Shown here: positions 12,261-24,370 of the stretch, piece by piece
How the letters are laid out: each line of letters begins with the position of its first letter
Position numbering within the stretch: the stretch's first letter is position 1
The notes under the pieces: generated by a model
Told to the model about the DNA's origin: nothing
The model's input: only the letters and a program-made list of their open reading frames with translations
Database searches by the model: none
Translations under genes and position numbers: made by a program
Source of the DNA: Tetrastigma voinierianum
Taxonomy: Eukaryota; Streptophyta; Magnoliopsida; Vitales; Vitaceae
Reading direction: 5' to 3'
DNA length: 64,000 bases
NCBI GenBank assembly: GCA_016808115.1
Contig: JAEQBH010000665.1
Location: 1 to 64,000 of the forward strand

Positions 12261-13640
12261 AGGACAAAAAGGGTGTGAGAATGTTGGTGCCGATCATCTA
12301 TCGATACTGAACCATAGCACATAACACTCACAACCCTCAATCAATGACTGTTCCTAAGAGTCCTTGTCTCTGCTGAGCACACACCCCAAGAGGCTCCACA
12401 TTGCCAATAATCCCGCACAGGTAAAGTTCCAACAGATTGGAAGGCATAGGACAAGAAGTTTTTCTTTTCAAAAATTCACCCATATTATTGGGAGGAACCC
12501 TTCTTGTAGAAATACTGTGCTGATCAAATAATCCGAAAATGTGTGCCTAAAGCAGAACAACAAGGGATACTCAGCCACTACCATGAGGATGCATGTGGAG
12601 GCCATTTTTCTTCCCGCAAAAACTGCCGTGAAGGTACTACGTCCGATTTATCGCCTTCCCTTTTCAAGGATGCTCATACCATGTGCAGAGAATGCGACAA
12701 ATGCCAAAGATTGGGGAAAATATCTCATTGTCACATGTTGCCTTTGAACTCGATTTTGGTAGTTGATTTCATGGGACCATTCCCTTCCTCCTTTGGATAC
12801 ATCTACATTTTGGTGGGAGTTGACTATGTGTCAAAAACGGGTCATGAAAATTGGCAGAAAGCAAAGCAGTATCACGGGCGTGAGTATTGAAATTCCTAAA
12901 GGAGAACATCTTCTCCATATTTGGGGTCCCCAAGGCCATAATCAGTGATGGAGGTTCACATTTCTGCAACAAGCCTTTTGAGAACCTCCTAACTAAGTAT
13001 GGTGTCAAGCATAAAGTGGCCACCCCATGCCATCCTCAGACCAGTGGTCAGGTTAAGTTAGCCAACAAGGAAATCAAGACCATACTGATGAAAGTGGTCA
13101 ACTCTAACCAAAAGGATTGGTCTCTCAAGCTGCTGGACTCCTTATGGGCATACAAAACAACATACAAAACCATCCTTGGCATGTCTCCTTATCGCCTAGT
13201 TTATGGCAAGGCATGTCATCTGCTTGTGGAAATTGAGTACAAGGCATGGTGGGCAAGTGGGACGGTTTAACCCGATATGGGCAAGGCCGGGCCTTAAAAG
13301 GCTCGACATCAATGAGCTGGAAGAATCGAGAAAAGACGCCTACTTTAACTCGAGAATCGCAAAAGATAAGTTAAAAGTGGCATGATCACCCATCAACTGT
13401 GAAGAATTTCAAACAAGGAATTGCGTTGCTTTACGACTCAAAGATCCACCTCTTTCTAGGCAAGCTTAAGTCAAGATGGACTAGGCCATTCACCATCCAG
13501 GAGGTATATTCCAATGGATCAGTAGACCTGCTCAACTCCAAAGAAAATAGGGTGTTCAAGGTCAATGGGCAAAGGCTGAAACCTTACGCACTCAACATCA
13601 ATTGCACAAGGAGTGAGATTCCCTCCGAACCCCCTTGAAT
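12261..13640 (+). pseudogene. pol: Integrase of E1; catalytic glutamate replaced by lysine
   Basis: Zinc-binding region: HYHEDACGGHF then CRECDKCQRLG (12570-12720). The core follows, with VVDFMGPFPSS (first Asp, about 12760) and IISDGGSHFCNKPF (second Asp, about 12941). HPQTSGQVKLANKEIK has Lys at 13055-13057 where the family has the third catalytic residue, Glu. SLWAYKTTYKTILGMSPYRL and VYGKACHLL close the core. The C-terminal domain is 13399-13638 (LLYDSKIHLFLGKLKSRW and SVDLLN). Frame breaks lie near 12890 and 13270. Integrase would have joined element DNA to the chromosome; this copy is dead. Confidence 0.85.
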
Positions 13641-15790
13641 TCAAAAGACTACCTGTGTGGGAGTGGCTTTTGCATTTTCTCAAAAGTCAATTTCTTTGTT
13701 GAATTTTGCGGTGCTTTATTCCGCCATTCACTATTCATCTCTTCCCGCCTCAACTCCGCGACTTTCGACAAGTCATAAATTCCTCCTACGCACTGTTCAT
13801 CTTCTTCTTGTCCTTTCACTTCCCTACAACCTTTCGTTTCCTGCGCTCCATTAATTTTTCTAGATTTTGGTGCTACAACCACCAACCACTCATTATGGAT
13901 ATTAATCGGGGCTTAACTCTTCGCCACAGCCCCCAACCATCTCCCCCTTTCATTCCAAATCACTTTGAAATCTCCTCCTTCCCTCCTCTCCATCTCTTCT
14001 CCTTCAGAACCCAATATGGTGAAGACGCGCGGAGGACACAACTTCCACCTGTAGTGCGCAGTTTCCTCCTTCCCCCGCTTTTGGCAGCCTCCAACCCCGT
14101 CCTACTCCCACCGGGGTCGTCGCTCCCGTCGCACCGTCGTGCCTCGCCCCGCAACCGCCGTCATGCCGGCCTCCGCACCGCGGCCGCCGCTCAGTGGCAT
14201 CTCGCGACAGTCCCGTCACAAGGCTACCCTCCCCGCGAGGAGGTACCATACCGGCCGTCCCATTCCTCCCTCTCTCCACCTCATCCTAGGCCATCCCGAG
14301 GGCCCCCGGCTGCCTAAGAGGTCTCGAACCCCCGGGCCAGAGAGTCCTCCGCCCAGCCCCCAGCCTCGGGCTACTACTCTACTGGGGCCTCACTAGATCC
14401 CCTCTGATTGTCCCCCGCATCGATCATCAAGAGTGTGCCTTACTTCCACCGCAGCCTATTCCGGTGAATGTTGATCGCGGCAGCGGAGAGGGCTTTGCAT
14501 GTTGAGATTTATTATGATCTCCCAAACGCCGCCGGAGATCCCGAGTTCAGAGACTCCGACGCGACTAGTGCACGCTAATTGAGAGCCATTTACGACACCT
14601 CGCTTGCTTTTCTACTCCTCGAGCGGTCATCGAAGCTTTACTCACATGATGACCTCTCGCGAGAGCCTAATCCGACTCGCCATTCATTTCACTATCGATG
14701 GCTGAGCCGGATACTTCGCCATGGATATAGCAAGACGCTCAACTGGGCCGCAAGGGTTCTCGCTAACTCCTGGGCAGACATGGGACAAGGACCCCATCCT
14801 CGACCAAGGATGGTTCATTTGCTATCCCAAGATATTACAATGTACCTATTTTCGCTCAAGAGACAATTTCCTCTTGAGCATGCTCCTCATAGACCATATC
14901 CGCATCTAATCTTTCCTCTCCAAAGACATAGTACGAGGGAGAGGAGCCATTCCTCAGCGCTCTTACCATATTTCCCGAGGGCTGGGTCTGTACCGACCGA
15001 GCTTATCGCGACATCCTCGCTCCACTTCGGTGACGCGGTCCATCGTAAGAGCCTAACCCGAGCCAAGTCTACTCCCCATCGGCTCGGCAGACTTCGTGCT
15101 GCTATTGTGAGCACACCCGATTCCCTGCTGAGCCAAGGTTAGAGCGCCTTCATGATTGCGAGGCTATCTTTACAGTTGATCGGTGGTGAACTAAGCCCCA
15201 CACTTTTCACCTCCCACCTCTCTGTGAGCACCCAAGGACCACCCAAAGAACCGAATCTTTCGAGGAGCGCCTACTCCAAAGAGAGCATACCGAGGAGCTC
15301 AGCCCAAAGATCCTTGGTTTTGCCCAGCCTACCACTACTCCATTTCCGCAACCGAATTTCCTCTCCACTCCTGCAGCCTCCACCGCACCACAACCCTCGC
15401 AGATGTTTTGGGGCCGAGCACTTCAACGCCACTCCACAAGATATCACCATTTCTATCGGACTTCGTCATCATGGATGCAAACTCGCACTTCAATCACTTT
15501 AAGATCCGCAAACGCCCCATACAAATTCTGGGATGAGAGGACGACGGCAGACGGAGGCTTCGCACTCGCACGTAACCAAGCCATCCTTGTGCAAATCTCG
15601 CAGTCACCCAGCCTACCCCCACTTCTACATCGCGTTTCACTACATCTTCTGCCCATCCTCCCACGCTTCCTGCCTTCGCTCTAGCGCCCCTTCGCACTCA
15701 AGATGCTGAGCAACAAGAAGCCGCAACCACTCCCACCAAAGAACACACGCCGCCCAAGATGAGGATGACCTTCCACCGCATTGAGGTAGC
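13641..15790 (+). pseudogene. Third ORF of E1 downstream of pol (Athila-type extra ORF)
   Basis: A start at 14015 opens MVKTRGGHNF and then stops. Proline- and arginine-rich sequence follows to about 14400, with ARRYHTGRPIPPS near 14245. Then YSHMMTSRESNPTRL and FTIDG (about 14636-14700), MVHLLSQD (about 14813) and VHRKSLTRAKSTP (about 15040). The same blocks, in the same order, occur antisense in E2. From memory, grapevine gene models beginning MARTRGG have this layout; that was not checked. In Athila elements this position holds the so-called envelope-like ORF, but no signal peptide or membrane segment is visible, so I do not assign that role. Confidence 0.6.
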
Positions 15791-15840
15791 ACTTCCTTAT
15801 CTAACTTTCCAATCCGAGCCCTATTGCGGACAATGTGATA

Positions 15841-16675
15841 TTTGGTTGGGGGGGAGAGTTAGCGGAGGAAGTGACTTTTATACTTTTTATTTCGCTGTCC
15901 TTTTAAGCAAAGCCCATTTGTGATTTTTAAAATATGTTTGTTTTATTTTGAGAAGATGTTGTTTGTTTTTGTAAAAGCTGAAAACATAGTGATACATATT
16001 CTTATACATACCATACAACTTATTTTCTAAGCTCAAAAATTGTACCCATTTTTGCACCCATTTTTTTGTGGTTTTACCTTTCCTGCAAATTGAAAAATTA
16101 AAACACTACTCAATGCTATTGATGTTGCACTGCCCATGCATGATTAAGCTTCGATGATCGCTGAGTCTCATGTGGTTTTCGACCTTCTTTTTCCACTTTT
16201 AGCTAACAACACACAGTACACATTAGTTTTCTTCAATAAGATAAGAAACTGCCTAGCCCACCTTACTTCGCAAAACCTACCCTAGTTTCGTTGACCACCT
16301 GTAATAGGTTGAGGACCCCCAAGAGTAGAAGGCCAATAAAGTCTTCCCAAAGAAAAAGAAAAAGAAAAAGAAAAAGAAAAGTTGCGACACTTCACCTTGA
16401 AACCTGAGCACGGTCCAAGGGGTTTATGATGAAAGTCTTTAAAGCCTGGTGCCATAAGCCAATCGGTCAGGGAGCCGCCCACTTGATCGCTACATGGTGG
16501 ATAGTGAGGTTTAGTGAGTTTAGGCTGAGCTTTGAAATCATTCAAGTCCGGGTAAAACCCAAGAGTTAGCTGTCGAAAGATCCTATGACTTACGCCGCCC
16601 TTAAACCTTAATCGTTGGAAGTCATCAGAATCCCTCGCTATATGGACTTTGGTGAGGTCGATTCCTCGAAGATTG
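15841..16675 (+). other. E1 3' untranslated region with first polypurine-like tract
   Basis: GGTTGGGGGGGAGAG at 15844-15858 directly follows the third ORF and looks like a polypurine tract. It is over 1 kb of E1 sequence from the 3' LTR, so it may not be the functional one. 16100-16400 includes GGTTGAGGACCCCCAAGAG and an AAAAAG run (16349-16380), and both have inverted counterparts in E2 (18700-18800). No gene is seen. The region ends at the E2 insertion. Confidence 0.55.
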
Positions 16676-18071
16676 TGATCAGGCCATAGTAGGTGTTATG
16701 AATCATCAAAATTTATACCCAAATTTCCTCCTACTGTCGTAGCAAAACTACTCCATTATATGGCTCTAGGATCAACACCGGGATGGGGCTCTTTCCTCTT
16801 ACAAATGATTTGTATAATGATTCAAAATGGTGAGGCTTTTGGTTCGATTTCTTGGATGGTACAAAAACAAAGGATGCTACTACCATGCTAACTAAAGGTA
16901 ACCTTAATTAAAATGTAAAAAGAAGACTCAAGTTAAATACTACGTTGGTATGATATGGTTGCAAAGGTGTCCCCGTTATTTCGCATTAGTGGTAAAATGA
17001 CCTATAGTCATTTCCAAACCAGATCTTTGTTTAACTTAAAAACCAACCCATATTACCATTCCTTGAAACAGAGCATTTACCGAGACACGTTCTTGGTGTT
17101 GAAATCTCAGATTTAACCTACTCCCCGATGGCTCATAAATGACAACTAATGATGCGAGTATCAACATTTAAGAATACATCACACCAAAAGCTTGACAAGT
17201 ATTGACCGAAGAAAGTACATCAAATAGATTTTAAACCTAGTTTTGAAAGTTTGAAACATAAATACCCAGTGTATGCTTCGTGAAAAAAAGAGGAGCACCT
17301 GTAAACCTTATCAACCTACCTAACAACCCTCCTCTTCAAGGTTTAGAGGCTTTAAATTTCCAAACATCCTTGAGTCATTATCCTCAAAGGGTGTGCCTGT
17401 TGCCTAGAAAGGAGAGAGAAGAGAGAGAAGGAGGCAAATGAGGGTCAAAACAAATTCCATAAATAAATGTCAATGAAAGTTAGGTTACAACCACAATAAA
17501 TGCCTTATAGCCTTACAAGGTGAAATACCAAACTATCCTAAATAGAGCAATTACAAAGGAGGGTAGAGATGGAAAACCAAAACTGGTCGCTTGCAGCCAC
17601 CTAAACAGGAATGACAGATTACTATTAGTGAAATTTTCGTCAGAAGAAAATTTTCGCCAGCATACTAAATTCGCTATATAGCTAAATTGACATAGCTTAA
17701 AATTCTCGCTATTATGCCGTAAAATTGCCATTCAGCTAAATTTTGCTATAACAGTGAAATTGCCCTCAAGCCATTCCTACTTCCTCCGCTTCCTTCTCGC
17801 TTGCAATTTCTTCCAATCCGTGCTTGATGCAATCCAAAATAAATCATACGAACTCGATGTAAATCAACTAAAGTCAGATATGCATAATCTTGATATGATA
17901 GAATAGGTTCTCGAAACCTTACAAACTACTACAAACAAATTCCTAAATACAATCATTAGTACCAAAGGAACCTACACGTGTTTAATCTTGGCTAACTTAA
18001 CATGATTAGTACAATAAAAGGCACTCAAAAACTATCTTAAACAGGTTCAAAATAGCACTGGGTACTAGTCA
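16676..18071 (-). mobile_element. 3' LTR of E2 (family A)
   Basis: It runs from TGACTAGTACCCAGTGC at 18071 to a GATCA end at 16676 on the minus strand. It shares with the 5' copy the ACACGTG region near 17975, GCGAA-type words (17600-17770), CTTGAAGAGG (about 17335) and ATTTTGAATCATTATACAA (about 16810-16830). About 17 extra bases (AATCATCAAAATTTATA region, 16695-16718) sit near the inner end relative to the 5' copy. Confidence 0.8.
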
Positions 18072-19340
18072 CACTTCAACGCATTACATTGCTAGTCTCA
18101 GAAGCAATGCCGTAAATAACAAGTAGAGAACCAAACATGTGGAGGTTAAAAGGTTTTATTTAGTAATACAGCCCGCGATGAGAATCACGAAACCTAAACT
18201 AATAACCATCTTGAAAATGAAAATTATACCGCGTTGAATGACCAACAAGCTCCCTCCTCGAGGCATTACGAACCAGCCTACAAAAGCTACTGCTCAGGAT
18301 CTGGGTCTCAACTACAAACTACAAACTGTACTCCCTCCCTAACCTAGCTAATGCCATAACCTTGTATGATAACAACCTAAATAGATCAAGACCTGCCCCT
18401 TATTACACAATTCTTTCTGCATTGTAGGGTGCAATGCTAAGGGTTCGACTTCACCAAAGACCGTGTAACGGGGATTAACTGACGACTCCCAACCAGTGAA
18501 GGTTTAGGGCCTCAAGCCATGAGGATCTTTCAACCACAAACTCTAAAGGTTTCACCCCGGACTCCGAATGATTTCGAGCCTCCAGCACCTACAACTCGCT
18601 AAACTCCACCCATCCACCCGTGTAGCTAACACTAAGCTTCCGCGACCCCAACCGGGGCTGAAGGCTTAGTGGCACTGCTTAGGTTGCTTTTCGTTATATA
18701 CCCTGACCATGCCTCCTAGTTTCAAGGCAAAGCAATGCGATTCAATTCTTTCTTTTCTTTGCTTTTTCTTCTTCTTTTATTTCGGGAAGACACATCGCCT
18801 TCTATGCATGGGGGTCCACAACCTATTCAAGGGAGTAAACGACACTAGGTAAGGGTTTGCATCATAAGAGGGGGTTTTGTGCTGTTTCTTAGCCTATCAT
18901 TGAGATCTAACGTGCTAGGTGTGTGGTTAGCTAAAGGTAAGACAAAGTTAATACAAATGTGCTAAGGTGACTAGTCATCCACTTAACTCTAATAGACCTT
19001 CTAACGCCGACACTATTGTGAAAGGCTTAAGTCAAATTGCAAGGATAAACATTATGCATATACAAAAGTTAATTAAAATAAAAAATAAAATAAAAAAAAT
19101 GTGGGTGCAAAAAATAGAAAATGCAAATATTGCTATAAAGCTTTTAATATATCCAAAAAGGCTAGTACAAGCTTATAATAGCTGAACACTATACATAGCG
19201 AAACAAAATAAACCACGCTTACTATCATAATACATACAAAACAAAACAAATCCCATACAAGACAAGTAGGTAGTTGATAAAACTAAAACAACACAAGTAT
19301 AAACAAAATAAAACATAAGTACTATAAATGCCACTTCCGA
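18072..19340 (-). other. E2 3' untranslated region
   Basis: Read on the minus strand it matches the E1 3' untranslated region. A GGTTGGGGGCGAGTTAAG tract (complement of 19348-19365) corresponds to 15844. The GTTGTGGACCCCCATGC block (complement of about 18805-18822) corresponds to 16306. GACTAGCAATGTAAT just before the LTR corresponds to 30019 in E1. A second purine tract lies near 18330-18350. No coding sequence is supported; a plus-strand open frame at 18967-19185 looks like chance in AT-rich DNA. Confidence 0.6.
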
Positions 19341-21350
19341 CGCTTAACTCGCCCCCAACCAAAGCAGGTCACCGTATCCTCACCTGCAGGGATCTGGAAA
19401 GTCAGAGAAGGAAGTGCTACCACCTCATTGTAACGGCGGTAGAACCCGGTGGATCTGTCGCCGCGATTCGCCGCGAAAACATCCAAAGAGGCGCCGGCCA
19501 ATACAAATGGATCGGTCATGAGAGTAGCTGGTCAGATAGCTCACACGCTACTGTGGGAGACCAAGGTGGCTCTGAGCCCATAGAAGAATAGCCCGATTAT
19601 GCGCTGTAGTGACTCCCTGCCAGGGCCATCCGTCGGCCACGCCGGTCTCGAGAAGCCGCTATACGTAAGTGGCACCACATGTGCGGATGGCTTCCATAAC
19701 AGCCAATAAATCCCTAAAAGTGACAGGGATGTGCTCGGTGGTCGGCCGCGACGTGGAGGACAGCCCGCAGCCCCGTGGAGGAGCTAGGCAAAGAGGGAGG
19801 CTGAATCCAGGAGATGAATTCAAACCGAGACAAGTTGCTTCACCTTGTAAGCGTGTCCTATGTAATCATCCTCGACCTCCCGCGAAGGTTTAGAAGAAAA
19901 GAGAGGCATAGACAGGTCCGTCAAGGATACGATTCGAGGACAACTCGCTGACGCCTCAATACGTGGCTCCGGGGAACCCAAGATGCTCTAAGATCGGCAT
20001 AACAACCTCTGCAGATCAAGAGTGGAATAGCCGCCTCGAGCTGTGCCTCGCGGCACCTTCCTTCCTGTGCTAAGGAAGGCGATCATGACAAGCTCGGCTT
20101 GACTGGAACTGTAACCCTCGTATATTCGATAGAGAGCCTCAAGAATAGCCCCGGTACGCAAATAATACCGGCGGAATAGATTAGATCAAGCACGGGTCCT
20201 GAGGAGGCATCCGCGAGGAAGCTACCTCCGGTGCCGATAGATCCGTCGCTGATCTCAGAGAGAGAGCAACCACATTCTAGGTGATAGCCGAGGCTATTGC
20301 CGAGACCGTCGAAGAAGGCGGAATCATCGCGTGCCTAAAGGCGGTGATATCTGGCAGCCGTAGTATCCTAGACGGCCATCTATACCGGAATCAAGTCGAT
20401 CTCGACGGACACCCGATGTCATAGTATGATAAAACTCAAGAACCACCCGGATAGAAACTGTCATAAACGGCAAAGCAGCGAATACCTCTAGACCAACCGC
20501 ATCTAATCTCTAAACCGTATCCACCGCCGCCGGTATATCATAGTAGACTCTCCGCGGAAAGTCCTTGGCACGACACCACGCTCCTGCATCGGTCGCGCCT
20601 AAACAGGCGCCTAATCCTGCCGGGATAATCGAGGCGATGACGGAGCAGATCCCGGGCACCGGAGGCCGCACAGGCCCCGCCTAACGCAAGCATCCCCGCC
20701 GATGTCCCGGGCCGCCGGCGCTGGCCCTCCGTGGTATCGCAGGATGCACATGAGAGAGGGGGAGCCGAGGTCCCACCCGGTACCATCCGGATAAATTAAC
20801 ACCGAGACTCCCAGAATAGCAGCAGCCGGGACTCTCTACATCATAGCTGCATCAAGAGGCAAAGTAGAGGTGCCTCGCACCTCGAAGCAGAGTGGGCCAA
20901 CTACTGATGTGCCCACGCCTCCGGGCAGGGGTGACCGGCCCGACCTCTCGGCTTGAATCGATGCCTCCACTGCAAGCGAATCCATGGCCGAGACTAGCCA
21001 TTTGAACCGGGCAAACCCGATGCGTGAGGGGTCGGAATGCGTGCCAAGCCACCCGCCGCATCGACGGCAATGGGATCTGGCCATAGGGAGAGGCCAGGGT
21101 GGTTTCAGCGCATGGGCTGAGCTGAGGTGCAGATGCGCAGAGGGGAGAAATGCAGGCTTCCTGCTATGGCGTCAGAGCGACCGTCTACAACTGGGTAGGG
21201 GAAAGGTGCTACGAGAATGAGAGAGTGTGGTGGGCCCTTTAATGGCTTCGGCAATTGAAGGGACCCGGTAGTCAAGAGCTTCAGGGGGCGAAATTCTCTA
21301 TAGTAGCGAAATTTATGCCCCGCACTCAAGATTTATCCTCAAGCAAATAA
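19341..21350 (-). pseudogene. Third ORF of E2 (Athila-type extra ORF)
   Basis: Minus-strand translation gives VVLEFYHTMTSGVRR (complement of about 20400-20450), corresponding to YSHMMTSRE in E1. Upstream and downstream blocks are in the same order and the composition is GC-rich, as in E1. Many stops and frame changes are present; no run exceeds about 90 codons. Its function is unknown. 21330-21480, between this and integrase, is very AT-rich spacer. Confidence 0.5.
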
Positions 21351-21483
21351 AAACAAAATTAAAATAATAATTAAATATAAAAATTAGGTTAAATATATTA
21401 GAGGATTCTAATTAAAACTAAGATATACTAAAATATTAAAATAAAATAAGAAAAGTAAAAATAAAAATAAATTAAATTAAAAT

Positions 21484-22660
21484 TTAACCAAAAAGAAAAC
21501 CAAAATTTTGAGCCGTTAGCTGGTCTCGCTGAGACAAAACCAAATTGCTATCGAATGCCTGGCTGCGTAGATCAAGGGAGGATATTTCCTCATCTTCTCC
21601 GCAGACGGCAATCAAAGATAGGGCTTGACTCGTCAGCTCGCTAACCTTGAATATCTTCTTGTCTTTCGGGTTGAGAAGGTCAACCGAGCCATTCAAATAT
21701 GCTTGATGGATGATAAATGGGCCCGTCCGTCGCGATTTGAGCTTACCTAGAAACAGATGGGGTTTGGAATCATACAAGAGGACTTGATCCCCCTGATTGA
21801 AGGTTTTCCGGGTTATGAGCTGATCATGCCACTTCTTCGCCATCCTTTGCAAATTTCGAATCAAGTAGGCGTCGCTTCTGCTCTTCTAACTTGTCAATCC
21901 CAAGCATTCTTTTCAGGCCAGCTCGGTTCATATCCATATTCAAATTTCGAATTGCCCACCATGCCTTGTATTCGATTTCTACTGGTAAATGGCAAGCCTT
22001 GCCATAAACTAAGTGATAAGGGGACATGCCGAGAATGGTCTTGTATGTTGCTTCAGAGGCCCACAATGAGTTCTGAGCTTCAAAGACCAATCCTTCCCGT
22101 TAATTAACAACTTTCATCGATGGTCTTTATTTCTCTCGTTGGCGAGCTCCACTTGACCACTGGTTTGAGGATGATACGAGGTGGCTACTCTCAGGCTTAA
22201 CACCATATTTGGATAAGAGGTCTCAAATGGCGAGCCACAAAAGCGAGAACCTCCACTACTTATGATTGCCTTTGGGAACTCCGAATCTAGAGAAAATGTT
22301 CTCCTTCGTGAATTTAAGACCGCTTTGTGGTCACCGCCGCATGGTACGCTTCAACCCACTCGACACGAGTCCACCCCACAAGGATGTAGGCATAGCCAAG
22401 GAAGTGGGAATGGTCCCATGAAGTCGATGCCCCATACATCAAACAATTCAACTACTAAATAGCTGGCGCATCATGTGACCACTCGAAATCTTTCCTGCGC
22501 TCGCACTTATCACATCGCTTGCACATGGTGTAAGCATTTTTGAACACGATCGCCTAATAAAACCCACGCAAAGACTTTCATAGCTGTTTTCTTTGAAGCA
22601 AAATGCCCTCCACACGCACTGTCATGGCAATGGCTGAGAATTCCCTCCTATTCTTCTTTC
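21484..22660 (-). pseudogene. pol: Integrase of E2; catalytic glutamate retained
   Basis: The C-terminal domain is at 21484-21864 (QVLLYDSKPHLFLGKLKSRR, then GSVDLLNPKD). The core frame 21824-22090 has LWASEATYKTILGMSPYHL and VYGKACHLPVEIEYKAWWA. Upstream, HPQTSGQVELANE has its Glu codon at 22147-22149 (complement). Decayed core and zinc-finger sequence continues to about 22660. It is collinear with the E1 integrase and closely related, but frameshifts near 21850 and 22090 break it. Confidence 0.85.
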
Positions 22661-22799
22661 GGCACACATTTCCTTATTATCTGATTAGCACAATACTTGA
22701 AAAAATACGGCTCCTCCCAATAATACGAATGAACTCTTGCATGGAAGAACTTCTTGTCCTGTGTTGTCCACCCTCGCCGGGTAACTCTCCCGTTACTTC

Positions 22800-23099
22800 A
22801 AAATCGCAATGTGAGCATACTGGCGGCGCTACACTCACTGCGTATGAGACTCCTCAGAAATTCATCAAATACGGGAGGGTCAGGGTATTGTGCACTATAG
22901 TTAATCGTGATGATCGGCAACAATGTTCTCCACATTTTATTTTAATCTCGATGTTGAACTCTTGTAGCAATAGAACCCATCTAATAAGTCGAGCCTCGAA
23001 TTCGTTATGAATGGGAGCATTTTCAATGCCGAATGATCCGTGAAGATTACAATATCTCGACCCAATCAAATAAGATCTAACTTATCTAAAGCATATACT
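22800..23099 (-). pseudogene. pol: RNase H end of E2, cut by a solo LTR
   Basis: The minus frame 22854-23069 contains ARLIRWVLLLQEFNIEIK, the tether between RNase H and integrase in gypsy elements. The sequence to 23099 gives a decayed run that pairs with E1 12100-12180 (the FQAYLVG and FTDHS region). It continues on the far side of the inserted LTR at 24371. Confidence 0.75.
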
Positions 23100-24370
23100 T
23101 GATTCGTGCCACTAAGAGGGCAGATCCCGAATCAACAATATTTGTTTCCTTATATTCTCCTATCGCCGTAGTCAAGCTAACGCAGTATAAATGCGCTTCA
23201 GTGGTCTAACACCGATGGGTTTCTTCTGCACAAAAATGATTTGAGGAAGTCAAAAATGGTGAATTAAATTTGATTTGGTATTTGGTAAACAGGGAGATCG
23301 GGTTGTTCACTGACCAAACTAAATGAAGAAAATAAGAAAAGAACTCCTCAAGTCTCAAGCCACCGGGTTAGCTTACAAAACCAACATGTCCTCGTGTCTT
23401 TTTCAAGGTTGGGAGCATGACATAGCTGTTTCCAACCGGATCTTCATTTAGCTTTAAAAACTAAACCCTATGATTTTCTCTTTTGAAACATAGCATTTAA
23501 ATGGGCATAAATGTCCCTAGCAGTGAAAACACATCTCAAAAACCTTACTCCACGATAACTAGCAGGAGACAACTAACTGAGCCTCAATGGATCTAGTGAA
23601 AGTATCCATTGAACCCAAAAAGCTTGCCAAATACACATTAAAGAGAGCATTCTTAAGAGATTTTAACCTAAGTGAGAAGCAGAACTAAACAACCATAAAT
23701 GCGTATGTTAAATGTGAGACCGTGCGTTACCTCCAAACCCTACCACAGCCTCTCCTCTTCAAGGAGGAAGAGGTTTGCCAACCATCCTCTGAGTTGTCAT
23801 CTTCAGAGGAGTGTTTGGCAGCCGAGAAAGGGAGAGAAAATGAGAGAAAAGTGGAAACCGAGAACTGAGCCCTAATTTTATTCGTCAAAGAAAAACGCCC
23901 TTCCAATTGTATACAAATGGCTTATAGCCTTACAAACCAAGTGAAATAACATACAATCCAAACATAAGTGATTACAATTATGGTGAAAGGAGAAAACCTA
24001 AAATCGTGAATAAAAAGAACAAAAGCGTGAAATGCAAGAGAACAAAATATAGGATGCACAACGGCTGTATTGCATGCTCGCAGGAGAAGCTTCGCTAGCC
24101 GGGGTGTTTTTCTTCACATTTTCGCTATTCTTTCCTTCCGATTCTTGATTTGAAATGCCGAGCTTGACTAGAATTCTTCGTGCTTGATCGACTCAACAAT
24201 TTCTAAGATAATTAGCACGCAAAAACCCGCAGAAATTTTCCACAAAAATGCGATCAAGAAATAAGAGGGACCTTAATGTGCAAATCAAGTTAATTGGTAA
24301 TACTACACACAAAAGCACTCAAAACCTATAATAAATAGGGTTCAAAATAGCACTTTTTGGGCACTAATCA
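23100..24370 (-). mobile_element. Solo family A LTR inside E2
   Basis: Ends are TGATTCGTGCC (23100) and GCACTAATCA (24370), so the LTR reads TGATTAGTGC ... GGCACGAATCA on the minus strand. Flanks ATACT (23095-23099) and ATACC (24371-24375) are a 4-of-5 duplication. E2 RNase H sequence matches E1 on both sides. This is the innermost insertion of the nest and shows the clearest family A end sequences. Confidence 0.85.

Noticed and set aside
13706..14317. 203-codon plus-strand open frame as a protein-coding gene
   Set aside because: The first half is a chance frame in a Ser/Phe/Pro-rich spacer and the second half is a shifted frame of the third ORF. Conserved blocks occur in another frame and in E2.
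13641..15790. Calling the third ORF a viral-type envelope gene
   Set aside because: There is no signal peptide, membrane segment or cleavage site that I can see. Position alone is not enough.
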